From contig CAMAMZ010000004.1 of the NCBI GenBank assembly GCA_945837185.1, positions 1 to 30,479 of the forward strand: a stretch of DNA of 30,479 nt, written 5' to 3'. Under the pieces are notes generated by a model, which ran no database searches, was not told where the DNA came from, and saw only the letters and a program-made list of their open reading frames with translations. The first letter of the stretch is position 1. Every line of letters starts with the position of its first letter. The position numbers and the translations under genes were made by a program. Positions 1 to 7,484 of the stretch are shown here, one piece after another. Origin of the DNA: an uncultured Bacteroidales bacterium (GTDB lineage: Bacteria; Bacteroidota; Bacteroidia; Bacteroidales; Bacteroidaceae).

Positions 1-11
1 TCACTAAACGA

Positions 12-70
12 CAAAGAAAAAAAGTCCCATACTATTATATATTATATATAAGGTATGGGACATTTCTTTG
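12..70. terminator. Long imperfect hairpin, possible terminator of the gene left of the window
   Basis: Two nested stems are visible. The outer stem pairs 12-19 with 63-70 (8 bp). The inner stem pairs 24-32 (GTCCCATAC) with 53-61 (GTATGGGAC), 9 bp and perfect, around an AT-rich loop. The A-rich left flank and T-rich right flank would suit termination in either direction. No gene is visible to the left, so the role is inferred. Confidence 0.5.
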
Positions 71-257
71 AGCGACGTTTCCAATGTTCAAGGAGCGGGC
101 TGAAGGACCAGTAAGCGCTTAGGCGGTTTTCAAGTGACCTTTGGTTCAGGGTGTGCAATGAATGTTAGCGATTGTTCCTGACCGAACTTGAACAAGTTGC
201 TATATATTCTCACTCGCTGCAAAATGAAAGAGAAACTGCTGTCTGGTTCAAATCATC

Positions 258-315
258 TTATATATATAATAAGGTATATATTCCATTTATATATATAATA
301 AGGTATATATTCCAT
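258..315. repeat. Perfect 29-bp tandem duplication, AT-rich
   Basis: The 29-bp unit at 258-286 is repeated exactly and without a gap at 287-315. Each unit contains an alternating TA run followed by AATAAGG and TATATATTCCAT. The related string TATATAAGGTATGG occurs at 46-59. The duplication sits about 70 bp upstream of the -7 promoter element of the GH3 gene. It is either recent slippage or a duplicated binding site. The rest of 71-257 holds no gene that I can support. Confidence 0.85.
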
Positions 316-384
316 AAGGCATACTACGTTGACAGAAATCAAAAAAAAATCGTTTAAAATATCCCTTGCTAAGCAGTTTTTTAC

Positions 385-392
385 TATATTTG
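385..392 (+). promoter_or_regulatory. Bacteroidota -7 promoter element for the GH3 gene
   Basis: TATATTTG matches the TAnnTTTG consensus of the Bacteroidota primary sigma factor and lies 34 bp before the GH3 start codon. A TTG at 366-368 is the best -33 candidate, though it is slightly closer than usual. Confidence 0.6.
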
Positions 393-426
393 CAACTGAA
401 TTAAATACCAATAAACATTACTGCTC

Positions 427-2715
427 ATGAAAAGATTTTTTTTATTGCTCTTCACACTTGGGCTAACACATTTTCTTTACGCACAACAGAAGAAGCTACC
501 GCAACTTGGAAAAGCATCCATCGAACAAGTGATACGTAATATGACACTTGAAGAAAAGGCTTCCATGTTGATTGGCGTTGCCACCGACTCAGAGAACAAC
601 ATGGTTGCCTCAGCAGCAGGAACCACAGTGGCAATTCCTCGCTTAGGTATTCCTCACACTTACTTACAAGACGGTCCTACAGGATTGCGCATTGACAGTG
701 TCAGACCTGGTGATAGCAAGAAATACTATACAACAGGCTTTCCTGTATCAATCTTGATGGCTGCCACATGGAACACCGACCTTGCTAAACGTGTGGGAAG
801 CGCTATGGGCGAAGAGGTTTGCTCTTTTGGTCTTGACGTATTGCTTGCACCTGCGCTCAACATTCAACGCAATCCGCTATGCGGCAGAAACTTCGAATAC
901 TATTCGGAAGATCCTCTCCTTTCCGGATACATGGCAGGAGCTGCCGTGCAAGGTTTACAGTCAAGAGGCGCAGGAGCTACGATCAAGCATTTTGCGGCCA
1001 ACAGTCAGCAATCCATGCGAATGTTTAACGATGCACGCATCTCCCAACGGGCACTTCGGGAAATCTATCTTAGGAATTTTGAGATTGCCGTACGCGAAGC
1101 AAAGCCTTGGGCTGTGATGTCGTCTTATAATAGTATCAATGGACAACGGGCACAAAGTCACCACGGACTCCTTACCACGCTTTTACGCAAGGAATGGGGT
1201 TTCGATGGCTTCGTGGTGACCGATTGGGGAGATCCTCGTATTACTAAAGATCAGATTTACGCGGGTAATGATCTGCTCATGCCTGGCAAACCCTCGCAAA
1301 TAACAGATATCGTTGAAGCGGTACGTAAAGGTGAACTGGACGAGAAGGTGGTTGACGAGGCTGTGCGCCGTATGTTAAGATATATTCTGCGCTCCAACTC
1401 GTTTAAAGGTAAGAAAGCCGATTTTAACCCCGACCTCAAAGGGCATGCTCTGCTTGCGCGTGAAGCAGCAGCCGAAGGTATTGTGCTGTTGAAGAACGAG
1501 GGTAAAGCACTCCCATTAGCCAAAGACAAGCAGATAGCCCTCTTTGGTGTGGGCAACTACAATTTCTTTGCCAACGGATTAGGTTCAGCTGATGTGTTCA
1601 AACCCTATGTCGTGAATCTACAACAAGGTTTGTTGGCTGCAGGCGTTCCTATTCATCCTCGACTTGACAAGTATTACCGGCAATACTTAGCCAATGAAGA
1701 CTGGCAATTGGCAGAAGCCAACAAACCCAGTTGGAAGAATTGGTTCTTTGGTTATAAGAAACCTCAAGAAGCACGCATTGAAACATCCTTCATCACGTAT
1801 AGGGCGAAAGACTGCGACAAGGCTGTTATTACCATTGCCCGCAACGCTGGAGAGTGTGAAGACCGCGATTACAAAGAAGGTGATTACCTACTCACTGCAG
1901 CAGAAAAACAACTCATTGCCGATGTGAGTCGCATTTTCCATGCACAACGAAAGCCCGTTATCGTTGTACTGAATGTAGGTGGAGCAATAGATATTTCTTC
2001 CTGGAGCCATCAGGTGGATGCCATCGTAATGGCATGGCAACCAGGTATGGAAGGAGGAAATGCTGTTGCCGACATTCTGACAGGAAAAGTGAATCCTTCA
2101 GGGAAACTGCCCATTACCTTGGCTTTGCAATATGAAGATTATCCTTCAGCTGCCAACTTCCCCCTGCACTATAAGTTTAGCTGGGACGAACTCCTGCGCC
2201 CCGGCAAGAAAGTCATGGAGACAAAGAATCTTGGTTATACTTGTTATGAAGAAGATATATGGGTGGGCTACCGTCATTTCAATACTTTCGCAAAACCTGT
2301 TGCCTATCCCTTCGGTTACGGTTTGTCGTACACTACCTTTAACTATGGAGCCTGTACCATCAAACAGCAACGCGGACGTTGCTATGTAAATGTAGAGATT
2401 ACAAATACAGGAGAAAAAGCTGGAAAGGAAGTGGTGCAACTCTATGCTACAGCACCTGCAGGCAAACTGAAAAAACCGACACGCGAGCTCAAAGCGTTCG
2501 CAAAGACCCCATTGTTGCAACCGGGCGAGAAGACCACGCTGACCTTAGAATTTCCTATTGCCGACCTTGCCTCTTTCGATGAGGAGCAAATGGCTTGGGT
2601 AACAGAGGCAGGTACCTATACGCTCTCTATCGGTGCATCGGTAGAGGACATACGGGGTAAGGTGCAGTTAAAAGTGGCTAAACCGTTGATCAAAAAAGTG
2701 CAAGTACGCATTTAA
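427..2715 (+). CDS. Secreted glycoside hydrolase family 3 protein (beta-glucosidase/xylosidase type)
   Basis: This is a retaining glycosidase of family GH3, expected to cleave terminal beta-linked sugars in the periplasm. A Sec signal peptide (residues 1-19, ending LYA before QQ) is followed by the GH3 N-terminal barrel. That barrel carries KHFAAN at 187-192, a typical substrate-binding signature, and GFVVTDWG with the likely nucleophile D266. The C-terminal GH3 sandwich spans roughly residues 345-600, and a fibronectin III-like domain near 660-735 contains VEITNTGEKAGKEVVQLY. The length of 762 aa is normal for the family. The nucleophile motif reads TDW where SDW is common, a tolerated variant. 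No SusC/SusD genes, other CAZymes or hybrid sensor lie beside it, so it is not part of a visible polysaccharide utilisation locus. Substrate specificity cannot be read from the sequence. Confidence 0.93.
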   Translation: MKRFFLLLFTLGLTHFLYAQQKKLPQLGKASIEQVIRNMTLEEKASMLIGVATDSENNMVASAAGTTVAIPRLGIPHTYLQDGPTGLRIDSVRPGDSKKYYTTGFPVSILMAATWNTDLAKRVGSAMGEEVCSFGLDVLLAPALNIQRNPLCGRNFEYYSEDPLLSGYMAGAAVQGLQSRGAGATIKHFAANSQQSMRMFNDARISQRALREIYLRNFEIAVREAKPWAVMSSYNSINGQRAQSHHGLLTTLLRKEWGFDGFVVTDWGDPRITKDQIYAGNDLLMPGKPSQITDIVEAVRKGELDEKVVDEAVRRMLRYILRSNSFKGKKADFNPDLKGHALLAREAAAEGIVLLKNEGKALPLAKDKQIALFGVGNYNFFANGLGSADVFKPYVVNLQQGLLAAGVPIHPRLDKYYRQYLANEDWQLAEANKPSWKNWFFGYKKPQEARIETSFITYRAKDCDKAVITIARNAGECEDRDYKEGDYLLTAAEKQLIADVSRIFHAQRKPVIVVLNVGGAIDISSWSHQVDAIVMAWQPGMEGGNAVADILTGKVNPSGKLPITLALQYEDYPSAANFPLHYKFSWDELLRPGKKVMETKNLGYTCYEEDIWVGYRHFNTFAKPVAYPFGYGLSYTTFNYGACTIKQQRGRCYVNVEITNTGEKAGKEVVQLYATAPAGKLKKPTRELKAFAKTPLLQPGEKTTLTLEFPIADLASFDEEQMAWVTEAGTYTLSIGASVEDIRGKVQLKVAKPLIKKVQVRI

Positions 2716-2724
2716 AAATTGTAC

Positions 2725-2755
2725 AGTACCCTCTCTTTTCGTGCGGGAGGGTACT
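2725..2755 (+). terminator. Hairpin terminator candidate after the GH3 gene
   Basis: AGTACCCTC (2725-2733) pairs perfectly with GAGGGTACT (2747-2755) just after the GH3 stop codon. No clear T-run follows, so termination may be weak or factor-dependent. Confidence 0.6.
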
Positions 2756-2814
2756 ATACAAATGACACAAATCAAAAAAAATGTAAATTCCTTTTTGTTC
2801 TGTGTTTTTTTGTC

Positions 2815-2822
2815 TAACTTTG
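2815..2822 (+). promoter_or_regulatory. -7 promoter element for the Crp/Fnr-type gene
   Basis: TAACTTTG fits TAnnTTTG. A TTTTTG run at 2792-2797 gives a -33 element at a plausible distance. The resulting 5' untranslated region is about 120 nt, which is long for so small a gene and leaves room for control. Confidence 0.65.
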
Positions 2823-2948
2823 TATTCCAAAAAATAGCGTGTACTTCTCACAGCGATGCTTCTTCCGCAATGTCATTGAGAATACAATAGACTGAATATT
2901 ACAACCAAACAATTATACAACTGTTTTATAGAGTCAGTTAACCACAAA

Positions 2949-3542
2949 ATGGAAAAGTTCAACAGCATACGAGACGTGGCGCGAGAATTAGCGCGCAAAT
3001 ACAGCACGATGACACACGATGAATTAGATATTTTGGAAAGTGTGCTCGTGCCTCATAAATATCTAAAAGGACAAATGATTCTTTCAGAGGGTGAAGTATG
3101 CAAGGAAATTCTATACATTGCAAAGGGAATGACCCGTCAGTTCTACTATAAAAACGGCAAAGAACTCACAGAGCACATCTCTGTAGAAGGTGGTGTGGTG
3201 ATGTGCATAGAAAGCCTTTTTAGAGAAGAACCCACACGCTTGCAAATAGAAGCGTTAGAACCAACAATTGTATATGCGCTCCCCAAGGCACGTCTTGAGG
3301 AGGTGGCACTGCACAACGTGAATATCCAGATTCTATACAGAAAAATATTAGAAGAGAGCCTCATCCTCTCACAAGTGCATGCTGATTTAGTGCGTTTTGA
3401 AACCTCGCAAGACCGCTATCAGAAAATGTGCAAGCTGATGCCACAAGTTGTGTTGCGCGCACCACTCATTTATATTGCCAGCTATCTGCAGATGACTCCG
3501 GAAACCCTGAGTCGCGTACGAACGGCTTCCTTGAAGAAATAA
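2949..3542 (+). CDS. Crp/Fnr-family transcriptional regulator
   Basis: The 197-aa protein has a cyclic-nucleotide-binding-like beta-roll at about residues 35-120 (for example ILSEGEVCKEILYIAKG) and a C-terminal helix-turn-helix near 168-195. The recognition-helix signature QMTPETLSRVR is typical of Bacteroidota Crp/Fnr regulators. I see no cysteine cluster that would suggest an iron-sulfur sensor, and the beta-roll lacks an obvious cAMP-binding RxS motif, so the ligand is unknown. The gene is monocistronic, between its own promoter and a strong terminator. The target is unknown; the neighbouring GH3 gene is one candidate but nothing in the sequence proves a link. Confidence 0.88.
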   Translation: MEKFNSIRDVARELARKYSTMTHDELDILESVLVPHKYLKGQMILSEGEVCKEILYIAKGMTRQFYYKNGKELTEHISVEGGVVMCIESLFREEPTRLQIEALEPTIVYALPKARLEEVALHNVNIQILYRKILEESLILSQVHADLVRFETSQDRYQKMCKLMPQVVLRAPLIYIASYLQMTPETLSRVRTASLKK

Positions 3543-3564
3543 CAAAGGAAGCGGAAATATGAAA

Positions 3565-3602
3565 TGAACCCCGAAAGTTAAGCAACAAACTTTCGGGGTT
3601 CA
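3565..3602. terminator. Strong bidirectional terminator between convergent genes
   Basis: A perfect 15-bp stem pairs 3565-3579 (TGAACCCCGAAAGTT) with 3588-3602 around an 8-nt loop. It is followed by CTTTTGT on the plus strand. It lies between the convergent Crp/Fnr-type gene and yggS and can serve both. Confidence 0.88.
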
Positions 3603-3635
3603 CTTTTGTAGCAACCTCCCCTTCTTGATGTTCCT

Positions 3636-4304
3636 CTAACGATTGCCGAAAATGGCCGTTCCCACTCTCACCAAAGTGGCACCATGTTGTACCGCTATGG
3701 GATAGTCGTGACTCATTCCCCATGAGCACTCACAGAAAGAAGAGGAATCTGTAAAGAATTCCCTACGCAGCAACTCGAAACATTGATGAGCCTCCTCAAA
3801 CTCATGCGCTATGATCGTGGCATCCTCTACATGCGATGCCATCATCATTAAACCACAAATCCTAACATGCTTCATCGTACGCCATTCACCCTCTGCAAGC
3901 AGGGTATGGCATTCCGTGGGAGAAAAGCCATATTTGGTTGCTTCTTGCGCAATATGCAATTCAAGAAGCACATCGATACAACGTCCGCAACGTGCACCTT
4001 GCTTCTCTATTTCACGGAGGAGTTTCAAGGAATCCACCGATTCGATCATCGCCACATAGGGTGCAACATACTTCACCTTATTTGTCTGCAAATGACCAAT
4101 AAAATGCCATCTTATATCCTGTGGCAATGTTGTTGCCTTCTGCACCAATTCCTGCGCATGACTTTCGCCGAAGATTCGCTGACCCGCATGGTATGCTTCA
4201 AGGATGCTCTCTGCAGGATGATATTTGCTTACTGCCACCAAACGCACCCCCTCTGGCAGCGCTTCCAAGACCTTACGCAAATTATCAGCTATCCCCAATT
4301 CCAT
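3636..4304 (-). CDS. yggS: YggS/PLPBP-family pyridoxal phosphate homeostasis protein
   Basis: The 222-aa protein is a single-domain alanine-racemase-fold protein that binds PLP and buffers the cellular B6 pool. The PLP lysine is K27 in LVAVSKYHP. Family landmarks follow: FGESHAQEL, WHFIGHLQTNKVKY, CGLMMMAS and the C-terminal phosphate-binding WGMSHDYPIAVQHGATLVRVGTAIFG. Its start ATG overlaps the stop of the upstream DUF4494 gene by one base (TAATG), which implies translational coupling. The operon is divergent from a PLP-dependent aminotransferase, a sensible context for a PLP-handling protein. Confidence 0.95.
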   Translation of the reverse strand: MELGIADNLRKVLEALPEGVRLVAVSKYHPAESILEAYHAGQRIFGESHAQELVQKATTLPQDIRWHFIGHLQTNKVKYVAPYVAMIESVDSLKLLREIEKQGARCGRCIDVLLELHIAQEATKYGFSPTECHTLLAEGEWRTMKHVRICGLMMMASHVEDATIIAHEFEEAHQCFELLRREFFTDSSSFCECSWGMSHDYPIAVQHGATLVRVGTAIFGNR

Positions 4305-4798
4305 TAGGCATCCTCCACAAATTCCGGTTTATCGTCGCGATCAGACTTTACGGCACTATGATGCTCAAAGACATCCATGATACGCGTCTCACTGATATTC
4401 GCTATCACATAATCATTCATGGTGCCACCCATCACCTGATCAATATTCTTGATGGCCGTGTTGATGGTGCCGGCTTGTACCAGATAGGTCACACTTGTAC
4501 GCTTCTCCTTCTCTGTCTTCTCATCAATGGTAATGAACTGCAGTTTCGTTTTATACCAACGGTCGTCATTGGCATTATCACTAAAGAAAACTTCACCATA
4601 AGGAGCGGGATTGATATTTTTCACGTCAAACTCACCACTGATATATGCCGACATCTCTTGCGTAATCATTTCCTCGGCCTCACCGAAGCTAAGCGCGTCG
4701 ACCACATAGAGTTCACTGACCTTTTTCTGAGTGCCATCTTCCATCGTCTTGTCATAACGGATGGTTGTCTCAAACCAATTGGATGTTCTACTTCTCAT
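4304..4798 (-). CDS. DUF4494 domain-containing protein
   Basis: This 164-aa soluble protein has no signal peptide or membrane segment. Its sequence (start MRSRTSNWFETTIRYDK, middle VSELYVVDALSFGEAE) matches my recollection of the Bacteroidota-specific DUF4494 family, which is commonly found next to yggS. The function is unknown. It is transcribed from a TAACTTTG element at 4831-4838 (minus strand) and is translationally coupled to yggS by a one-base TAATG overlap. This suggests a role linked to PLP handling, which is inference only. Confidence 0.85.
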   Translation of the reverse strand: MRSRTSNWFETTIRYDKTMEDGTQKKVSELYVVDALSFGEAEEMITQEMSAYISGEFDVKNINPAPYGEVFFSDNANDDRWYKTKLQFITIDEKTEKEKRTSVTYLVQAGTINTAIKNIDQVMGGTMNDYVIANISETRIMDVFEHHSAVKSDRDDKPEFVEDA

Positions 4799-4830
4799 TG
4801 TTATTTCAAAAAATTGAATGGTTCGGAGTG

Positions 4831-4838
4831 CAAAGTTA
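4831..4838 (-). promoter_or_regulatory. -7 promoter element for DUF4494-yggS
   Basis: The plus strand reads CAAAGTTA, that is TAACTTTG on the minus strand, 33 bp from the DUF4494 start codon. It is one arm of an inverted repeat formed with the divergent promoter at 4882-4889. Confidence 0.7.
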
Positions 4839-4881
4839 CGTATTTTTTTCTCGAATAGCCACTATTGTCTGAAAAATTAAG

Positions 4882-4889
4882 TAACTTTG
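4882..4889 (+). promoter_or_regulatory. -7 promoter element for the aminotransferase operon
   Basis: TAACTTTG lies 31 bp before the aminotransferase ATG. Together with the minus-strand element it forms a 10-bp perfect inverted repeat (GCAAAGTTAC at 4830-4839 and GTAACTTTGC at 4881-4890), so the two polymerase footprints would overlap. Confidence 0.72.
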
Positions 4890-4920
4890 CAGTCGATTTT
4901 CATAACGAAACAGAGAAAAT

Positions 4921-6126
4921 ATGCCAGAGATTTCAGTACGCGGACTTGAGATGCCTGAATCCCCTATCAGGAAATTAGCACCCCTTGCACAAGCTGCTAA
5001 GGACAGAGGCGTCAAGGTGTACCACCTCAACATTGGACAACCAGACCTGCCAACCCCTCAGTGTGCACTTGACGCACTTAAGACCATCGACCGTCAGGTG
5101 CTTGAATACTCACCATCACAGGGGTATCTCAGCTATCGACAGAAGTTGACGGGCTACTATGCCAAATTTGGCATCAAGGTATCGGCAGACGATATCATCA
5201 TCACCTCCGGTGGTTCAGAAGCCGTTCTTTTTGCTTTTATGAGCACACTCAACCCAGGCGATGAAATTATCATTCCAGAACCGGCTTATGCCAACTATAT
5301 GGCTTTTGCCGTATCGGCAGGAGCAGTCATCCGCACCATTGCCACCACCATCGAAGAAGGCTTTGCCCTTCCTCGTGTAGAACGTTTTGAGGAACTCATC
5401 AACCCACGTACTCGTGCCATACTCATTTGCAATCCCAATAATCCCACAGGCTATTTGTATACGCGTAGAGAGATGCACCAGATACGCGATTTGGTAAAGA
5501 AATACGATTTATACCTTTTCTCTGATGAGGTGTATCGCGAGTATATCTATACGGGTTCGCCTTATATCAGCGCAATGCACCTGGAGGGAATAGAGCAGAA
5601 CACCATACTTATTGATTCTGTATCAAAGCGGTATAGCGAGTGTGGCATCCGCATCGGCGCATTAGTCACACATAACCAAAAGGTGCGTCAGGCAGTCATG
5701 AAATTCTGTCAGGCACGTTTGTCACCTCCTCTCATCGGACAGATTGTAGCGGAAGCATCATTAGACGCACCAGAGGATTATTACCGTGACGTATATGACG
5801 AATACGTAGAACGCCGCAAATGCCTCATCGACGGGCTCAACCGCATACCAGGCGTGTATTCTCCCATCCCCATGGGTGCGTTCTATACGGTTGCCAAACT
5901 ACCTGTTGACGATAGCGAAGCATTCTGTCGTTGGTGCTTGGAATCATTCAATTATGAAGGCGAAACAGTCATGATGGCTCCTGCTGCAGGTTTCTATACC
6001 ACCCCTGGTGCCGGACGCAACGAAGTGCGTATAGCTTATGTTCTCAAGAAAGACGATTTGGAACGGGCGCTTCTCGTTCTGCGTAAGGCACTGGAAGCAT
6101 ATCCCGGTCATGTAGAGTCAGAATAA
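4921..6126 (+). CDS. PLP-dependent class I/II aminotransferase (aspartate aminotransferase type)
   Basis: The 401-aa fold-type I aminotransferase probably transfers an amino group between amino acids and 2-oxo acids in the cytosol. Visible PLP-site elements are SGGSEA near residue 96 (phosphate contact), NPNNPTG at 171-177, SDEVYREY at 201-208 (D202 and Y205 hold the ring), and the Schiff-base lysine K236 in SVSKRYSECGIRIGAL. The carboxylate-binding arginine is expected near RIAYVLK at the C-terminus. The N-terminus (NIGQPDLPTP) is standard for the family. The exact amino acid specificity cannot be assigned. The stop codon overlaps the start of the permease gene by one base, so the two are co-expressed. 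Confidence 0.92.
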   Translation: MPEISVRGLEMPESPIRKLAPLAQAAKDRGVKVYHLNIGQPDLPTPQCALDALKTIDRQVLEYSPSQGYLSYRQKLTGYYAKFGIKVSADDIIITSGGSEAVLFAFMSTLNPGDEIIIPEPAYANYMAFAVSAGAVIRTIATTIEEGFALPRVERFEELINPRTRAILICNPNNPTGYLYTRREMHQIRDLVKKYDLYLFSDEVYREYIYTGSPYISAMHLEGIEQNTILIDSVSKRYSECGIRIGALVTHNQKVRQAVMKFCQARLSPPLIGQIVAEASLDAPEDYYRDVYDEYVERRKCLIDGLNRIPGVYSPIPMGAFYTVAKLPVDDSEAFCRWCLESFNYEGETVMMAPAAGFYTTPGAGRNEVRIAYVLKKDDLERALLVLRKALEAYPGHVESE

Positions 6127-7382
6127 TGAGCCACAACAAACTACCTCTTTTCATCGCACGTCGCATCTTCTTACAAAATGGCGACAAGAGCAAGGTGTCT
6201 CGACCGGCTATACGCATTGCTACAGCCGGTGTGGCAATTGGCTTGGCTGTAATGTTGGTGTCGGTGAGTGTAGTTTTTGGGTTCAAACATAGCATAGAAG
6301 AAAAGGTAATAGGATTGGGCAGCCACATTCAGGTGGGCGAGTTTACGGCACTGCAGAATCAAGAACCCTACCCTATTCAAATGAATGATTCTATGTTGCA
6401 GGTGTTGCGGCACATCAAAGGCGTGCGTCATGTGCAGCGTTTTGCCATGAAACAAGGTATCCTTAAAACGGACAACGATTTTCTGGGTGTAACCTTCAAA
6501 GGTGTAGGACCGGAGTTTGACTCCACTTTTCTACACCAACATCTTATAAAAGGTAGCATTCCGGCTTTTTCCGACTCCACCTCTTCCAACCATATTCTGC
6601 TCTCGATGACCATGGCCGAGAAGTTGCAGGTGCAATGTGGCGACAAGCTATCGGCTTATTTTATAGACGGTAACGGATTGCGCGCACGACGCTTAACCAT
6701 ACAAGGCATTTATCAAACAAATCTCACAGCCTACGACAATGCCCTCGCCTTTATTGATTTGTATACCACCGTACGCCTCAACAGATGGGAATCTGACCAA
6801 GCATCGGGAGCAGAGGTCAAGGTTGACGATTTCAACAAACTGGAGGAAACCGAGGCCTTATTTATTAATAAGGTGAACAGAACGGTCGACCAGTATGGCG
6901 AAACCTATTCGTCCAAGACGATACGGGAAATAAGTCCACAAATTTTCCATTGGCTCGACCTCTTAGACCTCAACGTATGGATTATCCTGGCTTTAATGAT
7001 AGCCGTAGCTGCCATTACCATGGTGTCCGGACTGCTCATCATTATTCTTGAACGCACATCCATGATTGGTATTCTCAAGGCATTGGGCGCTACCAATACC
7101 ACCATAAGGCATATCTTCCTGTGGTTTGCCACCTTTATCATCGGTCGCGGACTATTGTGGGGGAATGTCATTGGCATTGGTCTTCTGTTACTTCAACAGC
7201 TTACGGGCATAGTGCGTCTAGACCCCAATATCTACTATGTGGATACCGTTCCTGTCGATATGAATTGGCTGGCTTTTGCTGCCATTAACCTGCTCACACT
7301 TGTCGTAAGTGTTTTCATCTTAATAGCACCTTCTTATCTTGTTGCACATATTCATCCTGCCAAGAGTATGCGCTACGAATAG
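6126..7382 (+). CDS. FtsX-like/LolC-E-type ABC transporter permease
   Basis: The 418-aa protein has the four-helix topology of lipoprotein-releasing and MacB-type permeases. Helix 1 is at about 30-52, a large periplasmic domain spans about 55-275, and three helices follow near 282-308, 330-360 and 384-410. The first helix region is preceded by FIARRIFLQNGDKSKVSRPAIRIATAGVAIG, typical of Bacteroidota LolC/E-like proteins. It likely works in moving lipoproteins from the inner membrane toward the outer membrane, but no ATPase (LolD) gene is adjacent, so the partner must be encoded elsewhere. Its ATG overlaps the aminotransferase stop by one base. Confidence 0.85.
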   Translation: MSHNKLPLFIARRIFLQNGDKSKVSRPAIRIATAGVAIGLAVMLVSVSVVFGFKHSIEEKVIGLGSHIQVGEFTALQNQEPYPIQMNDSMLQVLRHIKGVRHVQRFAMKQGILKTDNDFLGVTFKGVGPEFDSTFLHQHLIKGSIPAFSDSTSSNHILLSMTMAEKLQVQCGDKLSAYFIDGNGLRARRLTIQGIYQTNLTAYDNALAFIDLYTTVRLNRWESDQASGAEVKVDDFNKLEETEALFINKVNRTVDQYGETYSSKTIREISPQIFHWLDLLDLNVWIILALMIAVAAITMVSGLLIIILERTSMIGILKALGATNTTIRHIFLWFATFIIGRGLLWGNVIGIGLLLLQQLTGIVRLDPNIYYVDTVPVDMNWLAFAAINLLTLVVSVFILIAPSYLVAHIHPAKSMRYE

Positions 7383-7417
7383 AAAAAATCAAAAATATAG
7401 GGCATATAGACAAAATA

Positions 7418-7444
7418 CTGCACAATTTATTTTGATTTGTGCAG
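7418..7444. promoter_or_regulatory. Inverted repeat overlapping the acyl-CoA synthetase promoter
   Basis: CTGCACAA (7418-7425) and TTGTGCAG (7437-7444) form a perfect 8-bp inverted repeat with an 11-nt spacer. The spacer holds the -33 TTTG at 7431-7434. It could be an operator for a dimeric regulator, or a weak terminator of the upstream permease operon. Confidence 0.55.
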
Positions 7445-7461
7445 ATAAGATATTACCTTTG
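7431..7461 (+). promoter_or_regulatory. Promoter of the tandem acyl-CoA synthetase genes
   Basis: TTTG (7431-7434), a 19-nt spacer and TACCTTTG (7454-7461) form a near-ideal Bacteroidota promoter, 23 bp before the first ATG. Confidence 0.8.
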
Positions 7462-7484
7462 CGCATAAAATAGAGAATTGTGCA

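Noticed and set aside
244..255. GGTTCAAATC, resembling a tRNA T-loop
   Set aside because: The flanking bases do not form a T-stem, and no acceptor, D or anticodon stems are present around it.
258..315. Possible CRISPR array
   Set aside because: There are only two abutting identical units with no spacers, and no cas genes are present in the window.
172..357. Small reading frame (61 codons) upstream of the GH3 gene
   Set aside because: It starts at a TTG, has no recognisable composition, and most of its length is the AT-rich tandem repeat, so it is not credible as a gene.
2146..2520. Minus-strand frame of 124 codons inside the GH3 gene
   Set aside because: It is rich in Cys and Phe from reverse-read codons and lies within a well-supported enzyme domain.
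4121..4858. Long plus-strand frame of 245 codons
   Set aside because: It lies entirely opposite yggS and DUF4494, both of which have clear family signatures; its residue composition is that of an antisense shadow.
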